In this document: positions 35,084 to 45,285 of the stretch, piece after piece
Layout of the letters: each line of letters opens with the position of its first letter
How positions within the stretch are numbered: position 1 is the first letter of the stretch
Assembly: GCA_001414345.1 (NCBI GenBank)
Contig: LLCB01000205.1
Coordinates: forward strand, 44,450 to 108,449
Length of the DNA: 64,000 nucleotides
Direction of reading: 5' to 3'
Source of the DNA: Hymenoscyphus infarciens
Taxonomy: Eukaryota; Ascomycota; Leotiomycetes; Helotiales; Helotiaceae
The notes under the pieces: model-generated
The model's input: the letters and a program-made list of their open reading frames with translations, nothing else
Database searches by the model: none
Told to the model about the DNA's origin: nothing
Position numbers and translations under genes: made by a program

Positions 35084-35939
35084 AGTTTTGATATATCTTC
35101 TCAATGAGATCTAGAATAGAGTTTTTGTAAGTTTGGGGTATTCACTGTAATATATTAAGATCTTAAGCGGTTTCTATATTCAAGTATGATGGTTTTCTCG
35201 TGTCTTGATCTCAAGGGATTTGAAAAGAATTCTTCCCATTTATACTTGACAGAGTTTGTCACTAGTTTGGGTTATTGTAATAGATGTTTCGAGAGAACAA
35301 TGTGTTAGACAGCTTGGTGTAGTTGAATTGAATAACCGAGCTTCGGAAGTTTCCGGACTTTCCAATGAAATCAGGGAACATTCGTTTATTCTTCATACTG
35401 TTAGGTTTTTTGAAAGAGAGTTATGGGTAAGCTATCAAGTACCAAGTAAGCTAAGAATTATTTGACGAGTAAGCCAAGCATCATTTGGGGGCCAAAGATA
35501 ATCACGAGTAAGCCTCAAGTAAGTCAGGAGTAATCTACGAGTAACCTAGGGGTTAGTCACGAGTAACCTAGGGGTTAGCCACGAGGAAGTCAAACATTAT
35601 ATTTAGGGGTTAAAGATTAATTTGAATGGTATTTAAAATGTAAAAAGGCCAGTCTTTCCTCTGTGGGGAACGGAGGTGTGAGAGGGAATAGTAGTGGTGG
35701 TTGTAATCGCAAATCAAAAGTTTCTCCACCTCTACCAGGTCGCGGCATATAAATAGCTAATTTTCGACGCGTGCAACTTCCTTATTGTTCATAATGTTTT
35801 GAAGTTTCCTCGGGTATCATGATAAAAGATAAAACTCCATAGAATCCAAGTCATTTCCACCCCTGCAAACAAAAGACCTCGCATCAAAAAGGAAAACCTC
35901 TTCCACAAAGTCTATCTAGGCAAGCACATCCCCAGAAGC
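35084..35939. other. Intergenic with minisatellite array C
   Basis: 3' flank of the F-box gene. Its centre is array C, entered separately; no gene is supported. Confidence 0.5.
35425..35590 (+). repeat. AGTAAGCYAC minisatellite, array C
   Basis: About 165 bases with roughly ten degenerate copies of CGAGTAAGCC or CGAGTAACCTAG. A 21-base unit starting CACGAGTAACC is nearly duplicated at about 35547-35590. Confidence 0.65.
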
Positions 35940-36482
35940 TCACGTATGATAGCGTGTGGAAATGGCAAAAGCTTCCCGACTGACAAAGAGAAGGACTAGA
36001 TCTTCCACTTCATTTATCCTTTTGAAGCCTAGTCCACAGGAGGTAGATGTAGAGCTAGGAACCTCCCATTTAATTACCCACCGTCTCCCCTTCCCAAGGT
36101 CTTTTTTCTTATATCTAAACCTCTCCTCCTTGAGCCCCCTCTCACACTCTCGAAACCTGCCGCGAGGAAAGGGCAACTTCCCTGCTTCATCGTCCTCCCC
36201 CACATACCCTCTCTCTCTAAACCCTACATGACTAACATCCGCATGGCTTTCCATATAGTCATGAACACCGCCTTCTTGCCCCCTCACCAACTCTACCACA
36301 AGATCATTCTTTTCTGCCGCGGATAGGATTGTAATGTTCATTCTGCGTTGGGTGGTGGGAGGTGGCGTTTCTCGTTGTTCTTGGAGACAGATAAGCTTTA
36401 TTAGACGAGCTTGAGTAGCAAGGTACCAGATTATATGACGAATAGCAAACAGTATTCTCGGAAAGTATTGAAACCAGTTCAC
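35940..36482 (-). CDS. Small hypothetical protein
   Basis: 180 residues if translation starts at 36482, about 133 from the internal Met at 36341. Unrecognised. The part after 36341 is charged and fairly protein-like ('MNITILSAAEKNDLVVELVR', then a Lys/Arg-rich stretch and 'RWVIKWEVPSS'). The preceding ~45 residues read like a leader or intron-containing 5' part. The region borders an AT-rich repeat island, so it may be a fragment. Confidence 0.35.
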   Translation of the reverse strand: MNWFQYFPRILFAIRHIIWYLATQARLIKLICLQEQRETPPPTTQRRMNITILSAAEKNDLVVELVRGQEGGVHDYMESHADVSHVGFRERGYVGEDDEAGKLPFPRGRFRECERGLKEERFRYKKKDLGKGRRWVIKWEVPSSTSTSCGLGFKRINEVEDLVLLFVSREAFAISTRYHT

Positions 36483-37860
36483 TGAGTTGGTGAAGTTTTC
36501 TTAAATTCCTCGATTCTGCTAGCGAAGACGAAGATTTCTAGATAGCGATTTAGTATTCGAAAACCGAAATTTTCGAAAAAAGCGCGAACTCATGGCAAAT
36601 ATTACCTTATTTAAAGAAGGAAATTTATACTAATTCGCTTTTAAGATTAAAGCTTTGAAGTTTAGCTTTATATTAACTTTCTAGGTATCTCAGTCTTTAG
36701 TTTAGTAAATAAAAGAGGAAGAGTACTATCCTTCTTCTCTACTCTCTATTATAGAAATAAAACCCATGGAAGTTCTAGTACAAGGGTAGGAGAAGATGTC
36801 TCAAATTATATAAAGAAGAAAAAAGTTAATATAAGCGACCTCGTCTAAAAGCTACCAAAGTGCTACTCTATTACGGCTTTTTGTACGCCAGAGTTGGAAA
36901 ACATCCTCTATAAAGTTAAGAGTAGTTGTAAGACTCAAGTTCTCAGTCACGCTTATAGATGCGGTACCGCTAACTCCTAAGCCAACTCGCTAAAGCCGTT
37001 GGGAAGTATTTAACTCCCTTCTAATAAAAGTTTATACAAATCACGCAGCTGTTCCTCCTCACTCTCCGGTCAACATTCATTCGCTTTTATGATAACGTCA
37101 AATTATATTCAGCTCTTACTATCCTATTCTCTTCTCTCCTCTTCTCTTCACCCTTCCTTCTATCTAATAGCTAATAGTAAGGAAAAAGTCAAACCCTCCA
37201 ACTACACCACATAACTCCCATAGCGTAGCACCACTTCCAGGTAGCTGCGGCAACCCCCCCCCCATCCAGCTCACTAAAACCAAGACGACTTACTCAACTC
37301 TACTCGACTCTACTTACTCTACTCTACTCTCCTCACTCAACCCCACTCATTCAACACGCTATTTCCACCCCTATCACTACCAAGTCCGCGAACTACGGAC
37401 TATCTCTCCACTCTTTTCCAACTCGCCAGCTTTGATATATCTCGTATTCGCTTTTGTCTCCTTTCCCAACGCTACAAAAGAGACAGCGCGTATAACAAAC
37501 CTTGTTAGCAATCACAGCTTACTTTACAGCTTACTAGTCAGTTCTCCCCAAGTCCCCAAGTCCTCAAGTCCCCAAGTCTCTAATTCTCTAAGTAATATTA
37601 AACTTTTCCCCTCCATCCCCTCTCTCCTCTCTCTCCTCTCTCTCCTCACCTCTCTCCTAGTAAGATTCTCCAGATCCATAGAAGTTCATGATTAAATTTA
37701 TTAGAAAAAACAAGACAAAGATTCTATTCTTATACTAGAAAACCCAGACAACTAAGAACGAACAGACAACCAAGAACAGACAACTAAGAACAGAACACGT
37801 ATTTAAAGAACACGTATTTAAAGAACACGTATTCCAACTTCAAAGTGTAGATAGAGAATG

Positions 37861-37905
37861 TAATACTAATACCAATACTAATACTAATACTAATACTAAT
37901 ACTAA
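37861..37905. repeat. AATACT simple repeat
   Basis: A 45-base run of TAATAC/TAATAC units with one ACC variant. Confidence 0.8.
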
Positions 37906-38056
37906 AGGTCTAGTCTAGTCCAGCCTCTTATACCTAGACCTAGACCTAGTCGGTCGTAATATAAGACTTATAATATATAATTTCAGAAGCCTATCTATCC
38001 GCTCTATATTAGATATATACATATCAGGTATATATAAAAATATAAAATATAAAAAA

Positions 38057-38665
38057 CGGTAATTAACTAATTTACTCTCTAATTAATTTAAAAGGACTAT
38101 TTTGCCCTCTAATTAATTTAAAAGGACTAATTTACCTCTCTTACTAAAAGAGGGGTTTCTAAGTTAGAAAAGAGGGATATTCTAGTTAGTAATTACTAAT
38201 TATTTACTATTTTCTATATATATTTACACCTAAATTCTAGTAAATAAAAGCTCGTATATTAAGATAGTAGGACTTAATTACTCGACTATTATACTAGCTA
38301 TTCCTTCTCTATCTTCTATCCTATATACTAGCACCGCGCCTTTAATCGTCGATTTAAGTAATAAAAGCTCTAAGCGAAAGAGTAAAGACTTTTAAGCTTA
38401 ACTAATAGTAAAGAGATCGCGAAGTAGCTTACAAAGTAGGAAGTAGATAGTATAGAAGTAGGTAATTTATTATATTTATTAATTTTTTAGTATATTAATA
38501 TAACGAAACTAATAAATAATAGAAATATTCAGCTAACTAGAATATCTCTCTTTTCTAATCTAAATACCTCTCTTTTAGTAAGAGAGGTAAATTAGTCCTT
38601 TTGAATTAATTAGAGGGCAAAATAGTCCTTTTAAAGTAATTAGAGAGTAAATTAGTCAATTACCG
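38057..38665. mobile_element. Foldback/MITE-like element with 132-bp terminal inverted repeats
   Basis: 38058-38189 and the reverse complement of 38533-38664 align end to end over 132 bases with only about ten mismatches and no gap, beginning CGGTAATT. Each arm itself contains two tandem copies of a CTCTAATTAATTTAAAAGGA unit. The 343-base centre is non-coding. No target duplication is obvious. The length (609 bp) and lack of an ORF suggest a non-autonomous DNA element moved in trans; superfamily not assigned. Confidence 0.75.
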
Positions 38666-38790
38666 ATCAAAATAAAAAATAATATATATTTAAGCTTAAA
38701 TAATTCTCAGAAAGCTTACTCCGTAGCAGTGCTACCCCTAACGATGTGACGTCGGAGATTTTCTCCACTCTCGCGTACGTAAGCAACTAT

Positions 38791-38953
38791 AGGAATGGAG
38801 TAGTTACTTTTCAAATAGCCAGATAAATCTATCTACCTACTTATTCACAAACCTTATAAAATTTCATAGAAGCACATCTTAAATAGCACGTATTATAACT
38901 CACGAGGTAAGACTTATATACTAAATTATATAGATAATATCTTAAAAGAGAAG
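38791..38953. repeat. Satellite unit left of the LTR element
   Basis: A ~163-base partial copy of the ~185-base satellite whose other copies lie at 42053-43000. It ends AAAAGAGAAG immediately against the left LTR. Confidence 0.85.
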
Positions 38954-39306
38954 TGTAACGGCACGAAATACACACAACTACAGTAGAGGCATATGGGAGT
39001 GCGTATGGCAGAATGACGTATGTAAATACTAGGCCTGATACGGAAGAAAAGGCTAAACTGGCCTTTTCTGACTCTAGGAGTAGGCTGCTATATACAAGAG
39101 GTTTCGGACGACAAAAAGGGGTACGAAACCGAACAACGACATACGTCGGCTAATACAAAAGCCCGAACCCTACGAAGTACGTCCGAAAGTCCGGACGGAC
39201 GTACGGACGGACGTAACCTTCCTAAATTAGACAATGCAAAACAACAACTACCGAAACACGGCATATGCCATGTAATCTCGGCTATACAGGACGGCATGCC
39301 GTCACA
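38954..39306 (-). repeat. LTR (3' LTR in element orientation)
   Basis: 353 bp, TG...CA ends. It contains a short palindrome GACGGCATGCCGTC near one end, a GGACGGACGTAC duplication and the AAAAGGCTAAACT box at 39047-39059. It appears base-for-base the same as the other LTR. Confidence 0.9.
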
Positions 39307-39609
39307 TCCCCCTCCCTTGAAAAAGACTCGTCCCGAGTCTTCTCTCTCTTATCGTTCAGGGCTGAATCGGGATGGTGTAAGTGTTACATTATTGTGTTGT
39401 CGTAAGTTGGTTAGGGTCTGAATCGTAGCTGACCCGAGTTCGTAGATGCTTTGTTTATTGTAATGTCGTAAGCGAGACGAGATGTCGAGATGTCGATTTT
39501 GGGTCCGAATCGTAACCGTAGATGCTTGCAAAGAGACTTCGTTTCCAATCCTTCAATATCAAAAGCAAGCATTCGCTAAAAGAGTGTAGTCCGATCCGTC
39601 TAGCGGTCG

Positions 39610-39665
39610 GAGAAAGTTCAAAGTTCAAAAGTTCAAAAAGTTCAAAAGTTCAAAAAGTTCAAAGT
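39610..39665. repeat. AGTTCAAA simple repeat in element interior
   Basis: Seven or so copies of AAGTTCAAA with one- or two-base length variation. Confidence 0.7.
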
Positions 39666-40004
39666 AAAATCAGAAAAAGTTCAAAAGTCGAAGGCGAATT
39701 CAGAGTCGAGTCGGAGGTCGTTCGGTCGAGAGGTGACGTTGAGGGTGACAGTGATAACTCAATTAAGAGCTCACTTCAAGAGCGTACCGATTCGCATCTG
39801 ATTCGAATTCGAATGAAAAGAGTGAAGTCGGAAACGAAAAGTCGATAATATCGTAGACAGTGATAACTCAGCTAAGAGGTCACTATCCTTTCGAAAGCGT
39901 ACCGATTCGTATCCGAGTCGAAGAATTCAAATGAAAAGGAACTTCTGGCCCGGCCAGAAGTGAAAGAAAGTAAGAAAGTAAGACTCTTATCCCAGAGTCG
40001 GTGG

Positions 40005-40355
40005 GGTTTCGGCTGGCTAAAGGCGAAGTTGTTGCCGAGTTGTCGAAGTTGAAATTGTTGTCCGAGTTCAGGACAACAAAAGGGGTAGTTTCGGGTGGTC
40101 AAAGGCGAAGTTGTTTCCGAAGTTGTCGAATTGTCCGAGTATCTGGGGACAATAAAAGGGGTGGTTCGGCTGGTCAAAAGAGTTGATGCCGAATGTTGAA
40201 AACGCTGTCCGAAGTTCAGAACAACAAAAGGAGGAGTTTCGGCTGGTCAAAGGCGAAGTTGATGCCGAAGTTGTCAAAGTTGAAACTGTTGTCCGAAGTT
40301 CAGGATAACAACAGGAGGGGTTTCGGCTGGTCAAAAGAGTTGTTGCCGAAGTTGT
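40005..40355. repeat. ~80-bp tandem repeats inside the LTR element
   Basis: About four and a half imperfect units of 74-83 bp, each starting near TTTCGGCTGGTCAAA and containing GTTGTCCGAAGTTCAG and ACAACAAAAGG. Units differ by small indels, so no long frame survives. Confidence 0.75.
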
Positions 40356-40397
40356 CGTATTGCCTTGTTCCCTTCGAGGTACTTAAGGACTTAATCG

Positions 40398-40703
40398 TCA
40401 TCTTCCGATTTCGAAGAAAGAGTCGCTGTCGGATCGTGGGGAGTTCGGAGCTGAACTGGACAAGGATAGAGGGGTATTCTTTTGAACCGGAGTGCTGATT
40501 ATGAGTAACTCAGCGTTTCGGCGTGTCTCCTTATCCATAGCTAAAAGATCGTTCACCATTTCAGCAAAGTTGTAATTCCAGCGTCTCTTAAGCGCAGCAG
40601 ACGGGTTTCGGAGCTGAGGTGTAATCTTGTCCCACATATGAAAGAACTGTTGCTATTCTCTCCGAGTATGGCCGTACTCGAAAAGCGAACGTTCTTTAGC
40701 GTA
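40398..40703 (-). pseudogene. Gag-like remnant in the LTR element
   Basis: The minus strand reads as a helical segment, 'MWDKITPQLRNPSAALKRRW' followed by 'NYNFAEMVNDLLAMDKE', for 79 residues to a stop at 40398. The frame continues upstream as charged helical sequence ('DYAKERSLFEYGHTRRE') across one TAG near 40653. The style recalls structural (Gag) proteins of fungal LTR elements, but no zinc knuckle is present and the assignment is inference from style and location. Confidence 0.4.
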
Positions 40704-41017
40704 ATCTTCTTCTAATTCCACTTCTATCTCTTTTAACTTCTATCTCTTTCAACCTTTGTACCGGAGGGGACTCGGTCCGTAACCGAGTAATCGTAGTCTT
40801 TTGGTTCGAGGGAAGTTCAGAGTAGAGTCGGATGATGTTCGGTCGGGATTGACAGCGATAACTCAGCTAAGAGCTCGCTTCTGAGTTTTTTGTCCTGATG
40901 GAAAGCGTATTTTGACCGATTCGTATCCGATTCTTATCCGATTCGAGGGTTGGGAAGTGGTAGGAAGGCATCAGGGGCAGCGGTGTCCCTTATGCGAAAG
41001 AGGTCTGAATTGGGGCT

Positions 41018-41320
41018 TTAAAAGCAAAGGAGGGTCGAATGAGGGTCGGATCGGGGAGGGTTCGGAGGTGAGATTTTTTTGACTTCGAAGTTCGCTTGTA
41101 ATTTTGTCCTCCATCTCTCTAACCGATCGTTTTGTCCTTTGTGTGCCTTTTGCCCCCATCTCGTCTGTATATCGTCCGCATTTGAAAAGTCTCTTCGGGA
41201 CCTTTTGTGTTTTGGCGTGCGGTTGCGGGTCGGAGAGGGTTCAGAGGGTTGTCTTCCGAAAAGGGGGGTGGCCCTGGAAGGGGGTGGTCGCTCGACGCCA
41301 TTCGGCGGAACTGTCGACAT
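41018..41320 (-). CDS. Short open frame in LTR element (possible Gag N-terminus)
   Basis: A 100-residue Pro/Arg-rich frame ('PPPSRATPLFGRQPSEPSP') positioned 3' of the primer-binding site in element orientation, where gag should start. A second frame overlaps it. It may be a relic or chance. Confidence 0.3.
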   Translation of the reverse strand: MSTVPPNGVERPPPSRATPLFGRQPSEPSPTRNRTPKHKRSRRDFSNADDIQTRWGQKAHKGQNDRLERWRTKLQANFEVKKISPPNPPRSDPHSTLLCF

Positions 41321-41679
41321 GATGTCGAATGGGGGGGGGGGGGTAAGAGCAGATTCGGAAGCCTTCGCGATGACTTTGGGGTGATAGTCGACTTATTCAC
41401 CGAACCTGTGTGCAGCAGTCCCTGCACGGAGAGGGTTATTAGAAGCCTCGGGGACACTCAGCGTATCCCGCTTCCTTGACGTGCAAAACACGATTTTCAC
41501 CAGCTGTCTGTACAGACACCAAACCCTGGTGTCACTGGCCGTCCGGGAGATCTCTGGAATCCCGGCTATTTGAGGATGTTGTCGTCCTAGTCCGAATCTA
41601 GGCCGAGTCGTATTCGAAAACAAAAGGAGCGACGACAAGCTCGAAAGAGATATTATAAAGGCCGTCACCGGCGAAGTCG

Positions 41680-41692
41680 AGTTTAGCCTTTT
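41680..41692 (-). promoter_or_regulatory. Self-complementary primer-binding site
   Basis: AAAAGGCTAAACT on the minus strand, two bases inside the 5' LTR. It is perfectly complementary over 13 bases to the predicted mRNA 5' end at 41800-41788. Confidence 0.75.
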
Positions 41693-41694
41693 TA

Positions 41695-42047
41695 TGTAAC
41701 GGCACGAAATACACACAACTACAGTAGAGGCATATGGGAGTGCGTATGGCAGAATGACGTATGTAAATACTAGGCCTGATACGGAAGAAAAGGCTAAACT
41801 GGCCTTTTCTGACTCTAGGAGTAGGCTGCTATATACAAGAGGTTTCGGACGACAAAAAGGGGTACGAAACCGAACAACGACATACGTCGGCTAATACAAA
41901 AGCCCGAACCCTACGAAGTACGTCCGAAAGTCCGGACGGACGTACGGACGGACGTAACCTTCCTAAATTAGACAATGCAAAACAACAACTACCGAAACAC
42001 GGCATATGCCATGTAATCTCGGCTATACAGGACGGCATGCCGTCACA
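41695..42047 (-). repeat. LTR (5' LTR in element orientation)
   Basis: 353 bp, same as 38954-39306. In element orientation it carries TATATA at 41835-41830 and the putative transcription start AGTTTAG at 41800. Confidence 0.9.
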
Positions 42048-42052
42048 AGAAG

Positions 42053-43000
42053 AAGAAAAAAATAAGTAGGAAAAAAGAGGTATAATAGAGTTACTTTTAA
42101 ATAGCTAGATAAATCTATCAACCTACTTATTTACAAACCTTATAAAATTTCATAGAAGCACACCTTAAATATTATATATCACAACTCACAGAGGAAGACT
42201 TATATACTAAATTACGTAGACAATATCTTAAAAGAGAAGAAAACAAGTAGGAAAAAAGAGGCATAATAGAGTTACTTTTTAAATAGCTAGATAAATCTAT
42301 TAACCTACTTATTTACGAACCTTATAAAATTTCATAGAAGCACACCTTAAATATCACGAATTATAACTTACGAGGTAAGACTTATATACTAAATTATATA
42401 GATAATATCTTAAAATAGAGAGAAAAAAATAAGTAGGAAAAAAGAGATATAAAGTAGTTACTTTTTAATAGCTAGATAGATCTATCTACCTATCTATTCA
42501 TAAACCTTGTAAAAATTCATAAAAGCATACCTTAATTAAATAGTATATATTATAACTTATAGAGGAAGACTTATATACTAAATTACATAGATAATATCTT
42601 AAAACAGAGAGAGAAAAATAAGTAAGAAAAAAGAGAGGCGTAATAGAGTTACTTTTTAATAGCTAGATAAATCTATTAACCTACTTATTTATAAACCTCG
42701 TAAAATTCATAGAAGTACACCTTAAATAGCATATATTATAACTCACAGAGGAAGACTTATATACTAAATTATATAGATAATATCTTAAAAGAGAAAAAAA
42801 TAAGTAGGAAAAGAGAGATATAATAGAGTTACTTTTTAATAGCTAGATAAATCTATTAACCTACCTATTTATAAACCTTGTAAAATTCATAGAAGCACAC
42901 CTTAATTAAATAACACGTATCACAACTTACAAGGCAAGACTTACATACCAAATTACGCAGACAATATCTTAAAAGAGAAGAGAAAAAAAACAAGTAGGAA
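42053..43000. repeat. ~185-bp AT-rich satellite array
   Basis: Five near-complete tandem units start at about 42055, 42240, 42421, 42611 and 42793, with a partial unit from about 42982. Each runs from AAATAAGTAGGAAAAAAGAG through AGTTACTTTTTAATAGCTAG and TTCATAGAAGCACACCTTAA to AATATCTTAAAAGAGA. The partial unit at 38791-38953 is the left continuation, split off by the LTR element. No coding frame. Confidence 0.85.
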
Positions 43001-44052
43001 AAAAAGCGCGTGATGTAGAGATGTATATTGGTCACCATCCTGGATACTTGGGCACCTCAAATTCTCACTCAAATTCTCACTCAATATACACTCAATACGG
43101 ATCTCTCAAAAAAAATGTCATCAAGAGACTCTCAATATTCATCTACCATACTATCCTCCCAAATGCACCCAAATGCACCCAAATCCAAATCAGCGCACAG
43201 ATTGAAAAATCAGAGCAGACGTAAAAAAGGAACAAAACCCAACATCACCCTTCAAGGGAGAAACATAGAGCTAAGACCCATCCATCCAACCCAACAAAAG
43301 GGGGGAAAATGTAGCCAATCCGAGTAGCGCACTCAAAAAGATATCAATTCAGGAGGGAAAAAATCCAGACACGCCAAACCCAGTCCCAGATGCATGCTAC
43401 CCCTAATATCCCAATATGTGCGTGTGTGCATCAAAATTCATATTCATAAGACTCAAAGGACAAAGAACGCCATCGTAAATCCAAAACCCGCTGTATCCCA
43501 AATCCCCATCCCATCCATGTCCTCCCCCCATATCCTAAACCCAAATGCAAAGAAAACGTGTTGTCAGAAGAAGATAAGTCCCTGTGCGAGAGAAAAAACA
43601 TGAATGCACAAAGGGAACGAGAGAAGAGCTGGGCGAGGCTCCGGGTATCAAAGTAGTAATCGGCAAACCCAATGCAAAGATGCGGTGCAAAGAAAAAGAC
43701 AATCTGTAAAGAAGGAAAAAAGTAAGCCATAAAGAAAAGTAAGTCGTAGTATTCGTAAAGAAAATGTTTCTCTGAATTGTTGTATTCTAGGGGATGACAG
43801 ATTCGAGTGGTCATATTCTAGATGCCGAGGATGTAGAGAAAAGGTGGAGGGGGTGGATGTGAATCCTATCGTGTGTATGATGAGGATGGTGGTGAAAATG
43901 CAAAGTGCGGAAGTCGTGTGTAGAGAGGAGGCGTGGTTGGTTGTTTCATGGTTGAATGTTGTGGATGTGGGAGGCAAACCGAAAGTTCAGGGGTGGGGTA
44001 GTCCGGATTGTGCACAACATCAGGTCAAGTTGACAGAAGAAGCCCTAGCCCT
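43001..44052. other. 3' flank of SWIRM gene, no gene seen
   Basis: 1.05 kb of A/C-rich sequence. Open frames up to 127 residues do not look like protein. Confidence 0.5.
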
Positions 44053-45285
44053 CTAAGCCTTCTCCCCCTCCTTCTTCTTTGGTAAAAACTGTCGGAACCA
44101 CTCTGGCTCCAGCCATCCAACCTTGTTAAACGCATCCCAAAGCTTACTAGCCTTATTGACATCAATCTTGCAAGCCTGCTGCGCATCCGTCTTTCGGAAC
44201 TCCTTCTTGATACTCAAGGCATGGACTCTGGAGATGAAGATGCGGCGCTTGGACGTAAGAAAGGTGGCACAATCCAAGCGGAGGGTAGAGGCACACTTAA
44301 TCTCATTGGCGTGGAGCAAGTGACGGTGAGGATCGTTGGTGAGATCAATGGGAGCACCCTTCCAGTCAATCTTGAGAGCATTGGGGTTATCCAAGGAGTG
44401 CCCAACGGGTGGCGAGAAATCGTCGAATGACTTGAAGTCCTTGTCCTCTCTATTGACCTTCTTGGAACCATCAGGAGTGGATTGTCGCTCACGGACAGCC
44501 TTTGGTGCTCGAGGCTTTGCAACGCCTCCATTGGCATTGACTCGCGGGGCATTGTTAGCACGTCCTCCGGATTTACGAGCGCCATTGGAAGCTGGGGCAA
44601 TTGGGGTGTATCGACGTCCACCTCGTCGAGCCAGGTCATCCGCCTTTCGAAACGCTCGCTCCCGTGCGAACCAGGCTTTGGGGTTCTGCTGGACAGTCTT
44701 CAAGAAGCTGGCTTGGAAGGTGCGTTGGAAGTCGAGACCCAGATTGTATTCGGTGGGCTGTGGAGGGGAAGCCTTTTGAAAGACACTCGAGTCTCTATCG
44801 CGAATGTGTTCGTTGACCACCTGCTGTTGTGTGGGGAATAGCGGATGGGTCGAGGGCGCGCTCTGAGGTTCGGTATTCGGGAAGAGGATCGGGTCTCGAT
44901 TGACACTCGCAGGGGAGTCGGGAGTGGAATTGGACGATTCGGGAGAGACTGGAGGGGAGAGGGGAGGATCGAATCGGCTCGCAGTTGGTTGTCCATACGA
45001 AAGCTTCATGTTGGAGTCGCTCGTAGAGGGTCTGGAGAAACTGTCGTGGAGAATTGGTTCTGGAGGTGACATCAAACTTGATTGAATATCCATGGGATTC
45101 TTGCGAGGTTGATGTGTGGTTTGCGACATGGTGGAGACAATCGCGTTGATTGAGGTTGGAGGGTACTGTTGTGGTTGTTTGGCGGGGGAGTTTGTTGGTT
45201 GAAGGGGGCGTGAATGTGAATTTGACTCCATGGAAGAGTCACCGAAGGTCACGGAAGGCAACAGAGTGTTACGTTGGTCATCCAT
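44053..45285 (-). CDS. SWIRM-domain protein (Fun19/Laf-like)
   Basis: 410 residues, one exon, from the Met at 45285 (MDDQRNTLLPS). The frame extends upstream to 45396 but reads as leader. The N-terminal ~200 residues are Pro/Ser/Gln-rich and disordered. A central basic stretch follows ('NPKAWFARERAFRKADDLAR'). The last ~95 residues form a SWIRM fold: 'LHANEIKCASTLRLDCATFL', 'RRIFISRVHALSIKKEFRKT', then 'NKASKLWDAFNKVGWLEPEW'. SWIRM modules bind nucleosomal DNA or histone in chromatin complexes. Fungal proteins with only a C-terminal SWIRM are related to yeast Fun19 and fission yeast Laf1/Laf2, linked to histone deacetylase complexes. It acts in the nucleus. The upstream region is exceptionally long and rich in simple repeats. 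Confidence 0.87.
   Translation of the reverse strand: MDDQRNTLLPSVTFGDSSMESNSHSRPLQPTNSPAKQPQQYPPTSINAIVSTMSQTTHQPRKNPMDIQSSLMSPPEPILHDSFSRPSTSDSNMKLSYGQPTASRFDPPLSPPVSPESSNSTPDSPASVNRDPILFPNTEPQSAPSTHPLFPTQQQVVNEHIRDRDSSVFQKASPPQPTEYNLGLDFQRTFQASFLKTVQQNPKAWFARERAFRKADDLARRGGRRYTPIAPASNGARKSGGRANNAPRVNANGGVAKPRAPKAVRERQSTPDGSKKVNREDKDFKSFDDFSPPVGHSLDNPNALKIDWKGAPIDLTNDPHRHLLHANEIKCASTLRLDCATFLTSKRRIFISRVHALSIKKEFRKTDAQQACKIDVNKASKLWDAFNKVGWLEPEWFRQFLPKKKEGEKA

Larger units (their letters stand above)
36483..38953. other. AT-rich repeat island, left part
   Basis: About 2.5 kb without genes. It holds AT-rich decayed sequence, a CCCCAAGT-type simple repeat (about 37545-37585), CTCTCCT runs (37620-37660), AGAACACGTATTTAA triplets (about 37793-37838), an AATACT run (37861-37905), the foldback element and the first satellite unit. 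Confidence 0.6.
38949..42052 (-). mobile_element. Non-autonomous, self-primed LTR retrotransposon with 5-bp TSD
   Basis: Two direct repeats of 353 bp (38954-39306 and 41695-42047), which I read as identical, begin TG and end CA. They are flanked by AGAAG at 38949-38953 and 42048-42052. Orientation is minus. On that strand the purine tract AAGGGAGGGGGA abuts the 3' LTR (39307-39318). Just inside the 5' LTR the sequence AAAAGGCTAAACT (41692-41680) is the exact complement of AGTTTAGCCTTTT within the LTR (41800-41788), about 35 bases after a TATATA box (41835-41830). This is the arrangement of Tf1/sushi elements, whose mRNA 5' end folds back to prime reverse transcription. The 2.39-kb interior has no reverse transcriptase, integrase or protease, only gag-like remnants and tandem repeats, so the element must have moved in trans. 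Confidence 0.85.

Noticed and set aside
41328..41342. Run of about fifteen G in the LTR element interior
   Set aside because: Homopolymer, possibly length-error prone; no functional inference.
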